From JAXHUM01 sp034189325 (lineage in GTDB: Bacteria > Desulfobacterota > DSM-4660 > Desulfatiglandales > Desulfatiglandaceae), in the NCBI GenBank assembly GCA_034189325.1, contig JAXHUM010000125.1:1-21095 (forward strand): a DNA stretch of 21,095 nucleotides. Reading direction: 5' to 3'. The translations under genes and the position numbers were made by a program. Shown one piece after another: positions 1 through 8,894 of the stretch. Numbering within the stretch: the first letter of the stretch is position 1; each line of letters begins with the position of its first letter. The notes beneath the pieces are model-generated. The model had not been told where the DNA came from. It searched no databases and saw only the letters and a list, made by a program, of their open reading frames with translations.

Positions 1-1038
1 CCTGGGAGGCACCACACGGCCCGTGCCCCCGACAATCATGGCCGAGTCACCCACATCGGTTACCACGCAAGGCACACCGCACGCCATGGCCTCACCGATG
101 GTATTGGGGAAACCTTCGCCAAAAGCTGAAGAAGAGCAGGCAATATCCAAGATACAGTTAATCCTTTGAATGTCTTCTCTTACCCCCAGGAGATAGAATT
201 TTTCTTTCCACTGCCGGGGGATCAGGCCTGCAAGACCCACATTTTCCCACACCACCCCTTTTCCGGCCAACACAAAAGAGATGTTCAAGCCTTGTTCGAG
301 GGTTATGCAGGCCGCTTCAATAAAGGTTTTGTGGTCCTTCATGGGATCAAAGCGTGCTATCAGGCCGATGACAATACCGGGAGCATTCATACTGCTCTCA
401 TTGTCGGCGTATCCCGGATTATTGGAGATACCTATCTCCTGTTTTAACCCTGTTTTTGACGGATTAATCGGCATGAATTCGGCCGTATCAAAACCATTTG
501 GAATCCTTTCCCAATGTCTTGTCTTGTATCCGAGTGATTCATGGACGGTCTTTGCTTTTATGGAATTTGTGATCACCACATCAGGAATGGAGGATAAGAG
601 GGCGCATATTTTCAGGGTAATTCTTGTATTTAGACGATACTTGTTCAGCTCCATATCCGTACAGCGAATATTCCAGCAGACCTGCTTAACCCTGTATAGC
701 TTGCCCATTATAAGGCCCAAGAGATCGGCATGATAAAGCCAGGTCTGGAGTATGGCAGGGCGTTTCAAACTCAACAGCCGCTTGAGTTTGATCAGTCCTC
801 CGGGAGTAACGCACCCTCTCGGCATTCCAAGGGATTCGACTTGTATACCTTTGGCCAGGAGCATATCTCCAACAGGGCCGATATTAGTAAGGCTCACGGC
901 CTGATTGGAAAAGCCAAGGGCATCAAGCCGCGGGAGGAGTTTTAAAAGCATCATCTCCGCCCCACCCACATCCAGGGTCGTTATCAGGTGGATAATAGGG
1001 ATCGGCCTGGAAAGATTATGTTCCAGTCGGCAGTTCAT
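1..1038 (-). CDS. GT4-family glycosyltransferase, C-terminus cut by window edge
   Basis: The reading frame stays open from an ATG at 1038 to base 1, giving 346 residues with no stop, so the last few dozen residues lie outside the window. The N-terminus (IHLITTLDVGGAEMML, about residues 16-31) is the glycine-rich start of a GT-B retaining glycosyltransferase. The C-terminal half has GLIARFDPMKDH and then GEGFPNTIGEAMACGVP with an E-x7-E pattern at about E308 and E316, which in GT4 enzymes contacts the nucleotide-sugar. It should add a sugar from a nucleotide donor to a lipid-linked glycan at the cytoplasmic membrane face; donor and acceptor cannot be read from sequence. It starts 19 bases after the kinase gene upstream, so it is probably cotranscribed. 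No strong ribosome site is visible. Family assignment is firm, specificity unknown. Confidence 0.9.
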   Translation of the reverse strand, partial: MNCRLEHNLSRPIPIIHLITTLDVGGAEMMLLKLLPRLDALGFSNQAVSLTNIGPVGDMLLAKGIQVESLGMPRGCVTPGGLIKLKRLLSLKRPAILQTWLYHADLLGLIMGKLYRVKQVCWNIRCTDMELNKYRLNTRITLKICALLSSIPDVVITNSIKAKTVHESLGYKTRHWERIPNGFDTAEFMPINPSKTGLKQEIGISNNPGYADNESSMNAPGIVIGLIARFDPMKDHKTFIEAACITLEQGLNISFVLAGKGVVWENVGLAGLIPRQWKEKFYLLGVREDIQRINCILDIACSSSAFGEGFPNTIGEAMACGVPCVVTDVGDSAMIVGGTGRVVPPR

Positions 1039-1057
1039 GGAGCTATCCCGGACATGA

Positions 1058-1834
1058 TCAGCTTCTCCCGGGAGCCGGCGGCAGAGCGGTTTTTAATTGG
1101 GCAAATGCCTTGTCCAAAAAATCTCCATCAACCCGGACCATTTCGGTGGACATTGATTCTCGACTTTCTATCATTTCACAAAGGGCCGAAAAGATCCTTC
1201 TGCCCTTCTCAAGTGTCTCAAATACTCTTTGAGGAGACTCATTTCTTAGACGAAAGGGGCGCCCCCTATCTTCAATTCTTTCAAAACAGGTTTCAAGGTC
1301 TGCTGAAACAAAAACCAATAGGCCCTGCAAATCGATATCCGTTGTATAGCGGATTAGACTATGCCGGTCGATTGGATGGGGACTGCAAGCGAAGATCGAA
1401 TAGGCCCGTTGAAACAGACCCTCATCCAAAAGCACAATCTTCTCGCCTTTAGAGATCTGGTCAAGAATATGGCTGTATTGAAAAAGGTCAATGAGAAAAA
1501 ACTTGGCCAGTATAAGCCGGTTGAGCATACCATCCGGATATCTGAAAAGCATTACTGCCAGAGTGGAAATAAATCGTATACGGCCGAGACAATACTTGAA
1601 TACCGAAGGCATCATTAGAATCAGACTTCCTAAAAATATGGCTCTGTTTTTCACTCTCAATATTAACGGGCCTTGCCGGGACAGATCTAGGGATGCCTTT
1701 GTTTCTTTCCAGAAATCATCAGGCGTCCACACCTTGTAACCCACTTTTTCAAGATATTCTCTTGTCATTCGATGGAGGGTGGTTTTGCCTGATCCGGGCA
1801 ATCCGATAAATTCAATAAAGGTGGGCGTTTTCAA
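1058..1834 (-). CDS. P-loop kinase-like protein (258 aa)
   Basis: A Walker A motif GLPGSGKT sits at residues 11-18. A hydrophobic strand ending in LLDEG (about 135-139) could be the Walker B or substrate-binding segment, and RGRPFRLR (190-197) looks like a basic lid as in nucleoside or adenylate-type kinases. The start is TTG: an in-frame TAA lies directly upstream, the Walker A begins only ten residues in, and the next ATG would delete it. No good ribosome site is seen. The gap to the upstream fusion gene is 89 bases and the glycosyltransferase follows after 19. Small P-loop kinases of this kind occur in surface-polysaccharide loci, where they may phosphorylate a sugar or lipid; that role is inference. 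The substrate is unknown and I do not recognise a named family. Confidence 0.75.
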   Translation of the reverse strand: MKTPTFIEFIGLPGSGKTTLHRMTREYLEKVGYKVWTPDDFWKETKASLDLSRQGPLILRVKNRAIFLGSLILMMPSVFKYCLGRIRFISTLAVMLFRYPDGMLNRLILAKFFLIDLFQYSHILDQISKGEKIVLLDEGLFQRAYSIFACSPHPIDRHSLIRYTTDIDLQGLLVFVSADLETCFERIEDRGRPFRLRNESPQRVFETLEKGRRIFSALCEMIESRESMSTEMVRVDGDFLDKAFAQLKTALPPAPGRS

Positions 1835-1923
1835 TTATCAGCAACAGCCTCATGGGAACCGTATGGACACAACTATGAGCAAAAGCCATAGACAAATCCG
1901 GTTCCGATATTTTTCAAATGGAT

Positions 1924-3384
1924 TTACAACAACTCCCATATGGCGCGCTTTAAGTCGAGCAATACTTCCGGATAAGGCCTGTTGGCATTAATGAGACAAA
2001 TATCCGCCGAACCCCTGACACTATTTACTGCACCGGCCTTTACCACACATGTCCCTATATCAAGGCCACGTTTACGCCTTCTGAGTTGTTCCGTATCAAC
2101 CTGCAACACAAAAATTCTGTCTGGTTTTCCAATCCGGTTGTAATAGCTCTCTTCTCGTTTACTAAGCCTATTGCCGGCCCCTCCCCGTTCTTTTCTTATC
2201 CGTGGACCATCCATGGGCTTGGCCATATCACGGAACTGGGTCATAGGGAACCTGTCGGCAAGGATAATCCGACCTCTTGTTACATCCTTATAGAGCCGGA
2301 AAAAATAATGCATCCGCTTTCGAGCGATCCAGATCCACCTTAAAGCGCTGATGTCCCGGGCAAGGATGACGGACTCTGTTTTAAAAACCTTTCCCAAGGG
2401 CATCTTGCTGAAGTGACGAAGAGAAAGGACAATACCGTTTGCCAACCGCAGGCCGATTGTCTTTGGGATCCCAAAATACAACCGTCTGACCTCCAACTTC
2501 CACGACAGCCATCCATGCAGTTCTTTAACCAGTGTTGATTTCCCGGACCCGTCTGCGCCTACAAGGGCAAAGGAGATCCCGCCCTTTTGAAGTCTCTTTC
2601 TCGGGGGTGGCCAGACCCTCTTTATGCCCGGCAGAACATGCAAACGACCGAAGAATCCCTCAGCAAAACAGTGGATGGGATGGCGACGTCGAAAAGACCT
2701 CAACACTTTAAATAGATGGTGGCGGAGGGCAAAAACCTCTAATAGAGTTAACCTGTCATGCCTTAATTTTTCAGTAAATCGTATCAACCGACGTTGGGAC
2801 ACAGGCAGTCCGCTTTCGTGGATCACCCGCCTGAGGTCGTCAGGCTTCGCGTTGTCCAAGAGGGACCTGAACTCTTGCAGGATCGCCTCTGGAAAGGGTG
2901 AGTTTAACCGGCCGAAAAAATATTGAACGACTTCCTTCATGCCCAGTTTCATGGTCGCTCGAATACACAAAAGAAACAATTCAATTTCTTTTTTGGGCAC
3001 AAAGATGCCCTTTTTCACCTCAAGATTTTCAAGGACAAAATGCTCAATCGGCAAGTGATGATTTTTGATATACTTCTGGCCCAGGATGAGCTTGTAGTGT
3101 ACATGGAGGTGAATCAACCTGCCTGTCGGCAAATCACAGCCGAGATAATCCTCCATGCCGGGGTATTGTTTTGGAGTCGACGCGATAATCCTCTTGAAGC
3201 CGGACCGGGAAAGGGCTTTCTGAAACTGCTCTTTGTGATCCTGGCATATCAGCAAATCCAGGTCCGTGTTTCCAATCAACCCCTCCTCCAAATGATGATT
3301 GCTCTTCCAATGGCAGTATGGAATGCCCTTATTCCGCAATCGGGCAAAAAAATCACTGCTCAGGCCTAGAGTTTTTACGATCAC
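1924..3384 (-). CDS. Nucleotidyltransferase-like / thymidylate-kinase-like fusion
   Basis: This is a two-domain protein of 486 residues. The N-terminal part (about 1-240) looks like the uncharacterised nucleotidyltransferase group: CHWKS at 24-28, then GNTDLDLL with paired acids D41 and D43, and a histidine-rich strand IHLHVHY (91-97). The C-terminal part (about 268-486) is a P-loop kinase with Walker A GADGSGKST at 276-284 and an ADR motif (D377, R378) like the DR(Y/F) motif of thymidylate kinases. The order suggests that one domain binds or transfers a nucleotide or sugar phosphate and the other phosphorylates; neither substrate can be inferred. The start is GTG at 3384 without a clear ribosome site. 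The secreted metallophosphoesterase gene lies 22 bases upstream, so it is probably in the same transcript. Its role in glycan assembly is inferred only from context. Confidence 0.8.
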   Translation of the reverse strand: MIVKTLGLSSDFFARLRNKGIPYCHWKSNHHLEEGLIGNTDLDLLICQDHKEQFQKALSRSGFKRIIASTPKQYPGMEDYLGCDLPTGRLIHLHVHYKLILGQKYIKNHHLPIEHFVLENLEVKKGIFVPKKEIELFLLCIRATMKLGMKEVVQYFFGRLNSPFPEAILQEFRSLLDNAKPDDLRRVIHESGLPVSQRRLIRFTEKLRHDRLTLLEVFALRHHLFKVLRSFRRRHPIHCFAEGFFGRLHVLPGIKRVWPPPRKRLQKGGISFALVGADGSGKSTLVKELHGWLSWKLEVRRLYFGIPKTIGLRLANGIVLSLRHFSKMPLGKVFKTESVILARDISALRWIWIARKRMHYFFRLYKDVTRGRIILADRFPMTQFRDMAKPMDGPRIRKERGGAGNRLSKREESYYNRIGKPDRIFVLQVDTEQLRRRKRGLDIGTCVVKAGAVNSVRGSADICLINANRPYPEVLLDLKRAIWELL

Positions 3385-3406
3385 TTATACAAACCCGCCC
3401 TTCCAA

Positions 3407-4477
3407 TTATTCATAACGGCCCCCGGTCCCTTGCGCTGACATATCATAAGGCAGCACAAACTGATGATCGGATTCGTCGGGCGCTATTTCTGTGCCCTCG
3501 CACAGTTCGTTGCGAATCACGCTGTATGTCATGACTTCGATTCTGTTTCTTCCTGGAACAAAACGGTATACGCGTATAAATCCATCCCGATAATCAGACA
3601 AACAGGCATAGACCTTGTTGCCATTTGTTCCCATGAGGACAAGACTCATGGCTTGCGTTCGGCTCTGGTCACCGCAAAGGATAAGGAAGATATTCCTGTG
3701 TTTTTTAAAACACTTATCCCATAGCTGTTGCGGCGTATTGCCCCTATTAACCTTTCTTGACCACATACTGCCGACACGACTGTGACATTTTGACCACTCC
3801 ATGATTCCCTTTGGACCAGTAAACCAGTCTTCCTTTGTTTCTGGCTCCCTGATTGGCCCCAGAAACATATGGGTGCAGACAATGGCCCGCCTGTCCTTGT
3901 GTTTTTCCAAAACGCCGTCAGCCCAACCTAGGACATCATCAGGGGCATTGCACTCTAAATGCAAGATAACAAAATTCAACCCTTGAGCCTTAAAAAGCTG
4001 AAAACTATTGACGTTGTCTTTAAAGTGCCCTCCGTACCATTTTCTATTTATGAAACGTTTTGCCGGAAAATATCTGCTGAAGAGAGAAGCATCTCCTGCG
4101 GAACAGTCCATATCATGATTTCCCACGGAAACCCCGTAAGGCACTTTTCCATCAAGAAGATTCATTGCTTGAAGACCGATACCCCATTCAGAAGGGATAT
4201 TGCTGTCCACCACATCCCCCACATGACTAACAAAAGCGATTCGCTGAACATCCAGATTATCCGCAATCCATCCTGTCTCCGCATAAAAAATATCAGGGTT
4301 TTTGGCTGAATAGGCCTGAGTATCAGGTATTGCAACTACTGAAAACGTTCCAGAAGGCGCAGGGGAGATATCTTGGGAATGGGAAGATGAGCTAATCAGC
4401 AAACAGAAAAACAAGCAGAAGACAAGTGCCGCAAGCAATATATGGAGCCGTTCGCGCATGAAATCTTTTTTCACCAT
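3407..4477 (-). CDS. Secreted or membrane-anchored calcineurin-like metallophosphoesterase
   Basis: From the ATG at 4477 the N-terminus is a short basic stretch followed by a hydrophobic run (HILLAALVFCLFFCLLISS) and a polar Ser/Gln region, which fits a signal peptide or anchor, so the enzyme should act outside the cytoplasm. Counting from the longer GTG form (4495, 362 aa), the metal motifs are PDTQ (D58, Q60), HVGDVVDSN (D94), GNHD (N126, H127) and THM (H209). The usual last motif GHxH is replaced by CGDQSRTQ (about 274-281), so one or two metal ligands seem changed. The ATG at 4477 is preferred over the GTG, which lacks a ribosome site; an ATG at 4459 is also possible. The gene lies between flippase and fusion genes. 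It may hydrolyse a phosphoester of an exported glycan or lipid carrier (inference). Confidence 0.8.
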   Translation of the reverse strand: MVKKDFMRERLHILLAALVFCLFFCLLISSSSHSQDISPAPSGTFSVVAIPDTQAYSAKNPDIFYAETGWIADNLDVQRIAFVSHVGDVVDSNIPSEWGIGLQAMNLLDGKVPYGVSVGNHDMDCSAGDASLFSRYFPAKRFINRKWYGGHFKDNVNSFQLFKAQGLNFVILHLECNAPDDVLGWADGVLEKHKDRRAIVCTHMFLGPIREPETKEDWFTGPKGIMEWSKCHSRVGSMWSRKVNRGNTPQQLWDKCFKKHRNIFLILCGDQSRTQAMSLVLMGTNGNKVYACLSDYRDGFIRVYRFVPGRNRIEVMTYSVIRNELCEGTEIAPDESDHQFVLPYDMSAQGTGGRYE

Positions 4478-4514
4478 ATCCTTTTCACTCGGCACATCAC
4501 ACGAAATGGATCGC

Positions 4515-5990
4515 CTATCCCTTTCCGGGCAAGGCTGATACTGCTCTTTTTGACATTCCTATGAAAAAATATAAGACCGGCTTATCCATGGTCTTCCAAA
4601 GAATATAGCTGGTTGAAAGGAGTGTGATTCCCAATCTAAGCAAGAGGCCCGAAACCCCAACCCCTTTGCAGGCAACCAGGAGCAGCATGATCGAACTCAA
4701 TATATAACAGATCAATACTGCGACAATAGTCTTTGTATCAAAACGGACGTCCGATCTGCGAACTGAATAGCGCCACATGATACTTGTAACCACCAGAGAA
4801 GCGGCAAAAGATCCAATGGACGCCCCGATGATACCGAAACCACTGATCAGTATGAAGCCGAGGAGTCCATTTGCTATCAATCCAACAAATGACGCAACAC
4901 TTATCCCACCTGTTTTTTCACTGACCAGCACCCCCAGATTTGTGAGTGACCCTGAATTCTTGACAATCGCAGCCCCAATCAGCCAGGGCATCACGACATA
5001 GCCTTGATAATACTCCTCAGGCACAAGCAGCCGGAACAATTCAGGACAAGCAGCGGTGAGAAGAATTCCTAGAACGGCAAAGATACCGGAATAATAATTG
5101 AACATCCGGCGATAGACTTCATTCCGCTCTGCTTCCTTGAATATGATCATGGCGTAAGGCGGCCATGCCTGACGGAATATGACCAGCAAAAATTCTACAA
5201 GCTGTGAGATCCTCGCGGCCGCGCCAAACAAGCCGACGCCGCCCAAGCCAACCAGCATTAACAACAATAACCGGTCGATCTGGGCATTGCCCCAGCTTAT
5301 CATCCAACTGGGATATATGGGGAGACTGAACTTGACAACACGTTTTAAGTCATCAAAAGAAAACTTGAAGCGTAGATGTGTCCGTGTGATCACAAGCGCG
5401 ATGCAGAGTGCAAGGACACCTGAAATAAGGTGACCCAGGAAAACGCCTTGAACCCCTCTTTCTTGCTCCAATACAAAAAATAGAGACAGGAGCACAAATG
5501 ATACGGTAGTGATTATGTTGATCAGATTATACGCAACGATTCTCCGTTCCATTCTAAGAACGGTTTCCGGCAGGGAGACAAGCGCTTTGGCATATGCGAT
5601 CCAACAGGCCAGGAGGATAAAGGGGTAGGTCGATTCTTCGTTCAGAATAACGCCCGCCAAGGGCCTGGCAAAACATGAGATACATAAAATGATGAGGAGC
5701 CCGGCAACGGCACAGAAAATCAGAATGGTAGAGATCAATCGAGCGCGCTTGCTCGCGTCCGAGTCCTCCCTGAAATATCTTCTCACGGCAGATGGCAATG
5801 CAAATCTGACAGTCGTAGAGATCAAAGAAACAAAAGTAGCTATTATATCGACAGTCCCATATTCACCAGTGGAAAAAACCCGTGTCAGGATAGGGAGAAG
5901 CAATAAATTCCCCATCCTTGACAGCGCGGACATCAGTCCATATGTCACCATGTCCTTGCCGATTTCACGAAAATGCCCGACTTTTTTCAC
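4515..5990 (-). CDS. Wzx-type polysaccharide flippase
   Basis: The protein has 491 residues and many hydrophobic segments across its length, as in the polysaccharide transporter branch of the MOP superfamily. The N-terminal region reads DMVTYGLMSALSRMGNLLLL, then LLPILTRVFSTGEYGTVDI, the typical first helix and loop of O-antigen or capsule flippases. An FREDSD stretch follows, as in RFxxE/D-type loops. It should move lipid-linked oligosaccharide from the cytoplasmic to the outer face of the inner membrane. The start is GTG, and its GTG overlaps the TGA stop of the upstream GT2 gene (GTGA), suggesting translational coupling. An in-frame ATG at codon 14 would truncate the first helix region and is less likely. 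The length is normal for the family. The substrate is presumably the glycan made by neighbouring genes. Confidence 0.92.
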   Translation of the reverse strand: MKKVGHFREIGKDMVTYGLMSALSRMGNLLLLPILTRVFSTGEYGTVDIIATFVSLISTTVRFALPSAVRRYFREDSDASKRARLISTILIFCAVAGLLIILCISCFARPLAGVILNEESTYPFILLACWIAYAKALVSLPETVLRMERRIVAYNLINIITTVSFVLLSLFFVLEQERGVQGVFLGHLISGVLALCIALVITRTHLRFKFSFDDLKRVVKFSLPIYPSWMISWGNAQIDRLLLLMLVGLGGVGLFGAAARISQLVEFLLVIFRQAWPPYAMIIFKEAERNEVYRRMFNYYSGIFAVLGILLTAACPELFRLLVPEEYYQGYVVMPWLIGAAIVKNSGSLTNLGVLVSEKTGGISVASFVGLIANGLLGFILISGFGIIGASIGSFAASLVVTSIMWRYSVRRSDVRFDTKTIVAVLICYILSSIMLLLVACKGVGVSGLLLRLGITLLSTSYILWKTMDKPVLYFFIGMSKRAVSALPGKG

Positions 5991-6964
5991 CGGCGGAGAA
6001 AACCTCCAAAAAAGCTGGAACGAAGACGTCGGACAAATCTGAGGATCGGTTTATGTCTCGTCATAAAGGGTAAACACAAAAAAAGTAGGGCGGAAGCCTG
6101 CATGGGTTTGAGTGGGAAGAGGTCCCGCGCGTATTTTCCGGCTTCGACTTTCCTGTCGTTCTCCAGACTTTCAACTGCCGCCCGCCTGAGGAGTTGGGCG
6201 CGACGCAGAGGGATAAACGGCCTAAGGTGGGGATAGCGGTTCTCAATGATATCCAGTGCGGAAAAGGCCCCATTAATCCGTGAGTCTTTGAAAAAGGCGG
6301 AAACATTTCTTTCATGGATTCTTCTCTCCACTAGGGGCTCGGCAATGTGCCCGATTCGCCACTTTGACGCAAATCTGATCCAAAATTCCCAGTCCTCCCC
6401 GCCAAAGAGCGTCTCATTAAACCCCCCGATATCAATAAATGCCTCGCGTAGAATAACCGATGTTCCTAATCGAACAGGATTATTCAAGATAAATTTTGCC
6501 ATCCGTTTTTTTGCCGACAAGATATCGCCGGTGCCGGCTGATCTAATATGATTTTCCCTGTCAGCCGATCTATTAATGATATTCCCATTTTGATTGATGT
6601 GAATGACATCCGAATGCACTGCCTGGACTCTTGGCTTCCTGTTAAGACGGCGGATCTGCGTCTCAAGCTTTTCAGTCCTCCATCGATCGTCCTGGTCAAT
6701 AAAAGCAATAACATCCCCTTTTGTTTTGCCGATGGCCGCCATTCGGGCTCCCGGAGCCCCCCGGTTTTCCGCCAGTTGTATAAGCGAAATCCGGTCCGGG
6801 TAGGATTGGCAAAACGGCCTGATACAGGCAACCGTATCATCAGGAGAGGCATCATCAATGACTGTGAGATGCCATTTGGGGTATGTCTGCGTCAAGACAC
6901 TCTCAATCGTCTCGTGAACCCACCGTGTTCCCTTAAAGACAGGAAGAATTACATCGACATCCAT
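5987..6964 (-). CDS. GT2-family glycosyltransferase (GT-A fold)
   Basis: The N-terminus DVDVILPVFKGTRWVHETIE is the classic opening of family 2 glycosyltransferases. A nucleotide-binding IDDAS lies at about 36-40, the metal-binding DQDD at 90-93, and a likely acceptor or base region FGGEDWEFW with E190 and D191. It should transfer a sugar from a nucleotide donor to a growing glycan, with inversion. At 325 residues it is a complete single-domain enzyme with no membrane helix. The ATG follows a GAGAAA stretch just after the stop of the upstream sulfotransferase (6 bases between genes). Its TGA overlaps the GTG of the flippase, so the three genes look translationally coupled. Donor sugar and linkage are unknown. 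Confidence 0.92.
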   Translation of the reverse strand: MDVDVILPVFKGTRWVHETIESVLTQTYPKWHLTVIDDASPDDTVACIRPFCQSYPDRISLIQLAENRGAPGARMAAIGKTKGDVIAFIDQDDRWRTEKLETQIRRLNRKPRVQAVHSDVIHINQNGNIINRSADRENHIRSAGTGDILSAKKRMAKFILNNPVRLGTSVILREAFIDIGGFNETLFGGEDWEFWIRFASKWRIGHIAEPLVERRIHERNVSAFFKDSRINGAFSALDIIENRYPHLRPFIPLRRAQLLRRAAVESLENDRKVEAGKYARDLFPLKPMQASALLFLCLPFMTRHKPILRFVRRLRSSFFGGFLRR

Positions 6965-6970
6965 TTTCTC

Positions 6971-7822
6971 TCACAGCTTTTCCGTCTCAATGTTCCCTGG
7001 GACCTTGTCATATGCGAACCGTTTCATCAACGGATGATTTTGTTGCTGATCGTACAGGTCATGTAGCTTTGTATCCTTCAAAAAACGATAAGAGTATTCC
7101 GGGCGTATATCTTCCACCGCATCTGTCAAGGCCTTGTCATCAAGATCAATATTCAAAAATCCCAACACATGCCTCATCTCTCTTTCCGGTTTCGCCAGAA
7201 AATCCTCATACCGGATCTGAATGGCCTGTGTATCAGGCATAGTGTCGATCACACTAACACATTCCCTCACATATTCGGCCCAAAGGGAAAATGCTTCATC
7301 CAGATCCCTGCAACGGCAGGATGCGAGAGGGTTATTCAGTCCCCCCCGCCGCTTTTGCTCCCTCACCCACAAACTGCCTGCCACATCAGGACCGTTTCTG
7401 ATGACATGAATGACTCTTGCTTTTGGAAATATATCCATCCAAAGAGGCAGGGTATAGCTGGACCTGGGGTCTTTCCAGCCCCACGGCCGATTGAAATTTT
7501 CCAGGGATCTTGCGGCAAGCAGGTTTCTCCATCCCAAATAACCTCTTATCTCAATCGATTCGAGTGCTTTTTTCAAAGACCGCACCGCCTTTTCCCGTAT
7601 GTCCCGGCAATGCAACAGATGCCTGACTGGCTTCGGATTATCCCATTCAGCGTGAGCCAGTTTGAAAAGCCACTGATTTTTTCGAAGAAAAAAATAGGCC
7701 TCGTCATGACGGCTCCGTTTCGCCCCCATAAAAATACCTGCTCGATCCAGGAGCCTCGCAAAAAGACTTGTCCCGGACCTGTGCATCCCGATGACAATTA
7801 TAGGTGATAGTGTATCAAGCAC
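6971..7822 (-). CDS. Sulfotransferase family protein 1
   Basis: A 5'-phosphosulfate-binding loop GMHRSGTS sits at residues 12-19 after a hydrophobic strand. The second PAPS site, around the 3'-phosphate, is VIRNGPDVAGS (140-150, with R142 and S150), preceded by WGWKDPRS, and IRYEDF (203-208) matches the usual downstream strand. The enzyme should transfer sulfate from PAPS to a hydroxyl or amine, probably on the glycan. At 283 residues the length is normal. The start is GTG at 7822 with GAGGG about five bases upstream. It shares the WGWK[DE]P and RNGxD signatures with the sulfotransferase at 7987-8835, so the two are probably related paralogs, although their P-loops differ. Some members of this superfamily act on other substrates, so glycan sulfation is inferred from context. 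Confidence 0.88.
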   Translation of the reverse strand: MLDTLSPIIVIGMHRSGTSLFARLLDRAGIFMGAKRSRHDEAYFFLRKNQWLFKLAHAEWDNPKPVRHLLHCRDIREKAVRSLKKALESIEIRGYLGWRNLLAARSLENFNRPWGWKDPRSSYTLPLWMDIFPKARVIHVIRNGPDVAGSLWVREQKRRGGLNNPLASCRCRDLDEAFSLWAEYVRECVSVIDTMPDTQAIQIRYEDFLAKPEREMRHVLGFLNIDLDDKALTDAVEDIRPEYSYRFLKDTKLHDLYDQQQNHPLMKRFAYDKVPGNIETEKL

Positions 7823-7986
7823 TCATTCCCTCATAAAAACCCCACACACTTTAGCCAGTTTCAATTTTGTTCGAGGTCAAGGAAGGCGATAATTTTAACC
7901 ACAGTAATACATTGAGTATTCCGAGGAATAAAATTTGAGCCTGACGTAAAGACCGGACAAAAGGAGGCGTTTTGAAATTAGGTCAC
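7823..7986. other. Intergenic gap between sulfotransferase genes
   Basis: No ORF is apparent in this gap. It holds two short inverted repeats: AATAC-attga-GTATT at about 7906-7920 and TATTCC-ga-GGAATA at 7917-7930. They overlap and neither is followed by a T-run in the direction of transcription, so a terminator is not supported. They may be a weak RNA hairpin or chance. Confidence 0.3.
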
Positions 7987-8835
7987 TTATAGTTCATATC
8001 CGAGTTCAGCTAGCTTCTCTTTAACGCTCTGATCAATCCAGCGAGTATCATGATTTTGATAACGGTTGTATGATTTGGGTAAACGAGGAATATCCAGGAT
8101 GTCTTTAGGGGAATTATTGAAATCGAATCCGGCAAATTCAATCAACTCCCTAACGCATTCACTTTTATTGAGGCATAACGTTTCCAGATGCAGACTTAAA
8201 AAATCTTCTCCAAACAACTCCTCACCCAATTCAATCGCCTGCTTGTTGGATCGATACCAGAATTCAAATCGATTCAGGGGAGAAAAATCCTCCGGATCAA
8301 CCCCAAAGGCCTTGCCCCAGTATTTCAGTTGTCTATTGTTCTTGCTGAAACTCATATCAAGCCCATTTCTCAATACGAGGACAAATTTAGAGCCAGGATA
8401 TTTGTCTCTGAGTCCAGGCAAGAAATACATGCTGTTCGGTTCTTTCCATCCCCAACTTATCGGTTTGACGGTCCTGGATAGAAACATTCGGAGCCATCTC
8501 TTACTGACCCAAACAGGATTGTAGCGTCCAAATGCATGGCGCCATCCCATCCCAAAAACAATCCTTAACTCCTCCCTGGTTGTCGGCGCTCCACCCAAGA
8601 GGAGTTTTTCATGCAGGTCAAAGAGTCTTCTCTGTCGATCGTCAAAGCGATTTATCCTGTTTTCAAAAAGCCGCTTATGCCTGAATAGATATGTAAACAA
8701 CAGGTTGTCATTTGCTTTATTCAAGTCCCGGCCCAGACACATCCCGGAGCTGATAAGGATTTGAGCCACCGCCCGAGTTCCGCTTCCCCCGTTTCCTCCG
8801 ATCACAACCGGCATTCTATTAATCGTTATATTCAT
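7987..8835 (-). CDS. Sulfotransferase family protein 2
   Basis: Numbered from the GTG at 8862 (291 residues), a glycine-rich phosphosulfate loop GGNGGSGTRA is at 22-31, WGWKEPNS at 137-144 and the 3'-phosphate motif VLRNGLDMSFS at 163-173. These are the two PAPS-contacting regions of bacterial sulfotransferases. I prefer the ATG at 8835 because it leaves a short strand before the loop and the GTG has no properly spaced ribosome site, but neither start is strongly supported. It lies 32-59 bases after a GT2 gene, and a 164-base gap separates it from sulfotransferase 1. The variant GGNGGSGT in place of the common PRSGT type suggests a distinct subfamily. The acceptor is unknown; neighbours suggest a glycan. 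Confidence 0.82.
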   Translation of the reverse strand: MNITINRMPVVIGGNGGSGTRAVAQILISSGMCLGRDLNKANDNLLFTYLFRHKRLFENRINRFDDRQRRLFDLHEKLLLGGAPTTREELRIVFGMGWRHAFGRYNPVWVSKRWLRMFLSRTVKPISWGWKEPNSMYFLPGLRDKYPGSKFVLVLRNGLDMSFSKNNRQLKYWGKAFGVDPEDFSPLNRFEFWYRSNKQAIELGEELFGEDFLSLHLETLCLNKSECVRELIEFAGFDFNNSPKDILDIPRLPKSYNRYQNHDTRWIDQSVKEKLAELGYEL

Positions 8836-8894
8836 CCACTGTTCTGCTTCTTGATAAAGCACCTCATATCACAATCAAATAAGGCTGGGTAGGA

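Noticed and set aside
988..1452. A 154-codon plus-strand frame opposite the small kinase and GT4 start
   Set aside because: It covers parts of two minus-strand genes and has no protein-family features.
7906..7930. Inverted repeats considered as a terminator
   Set aside because: Stems are 5-6 bp, overlap each other and no U-tract follows in the direction of transcription.
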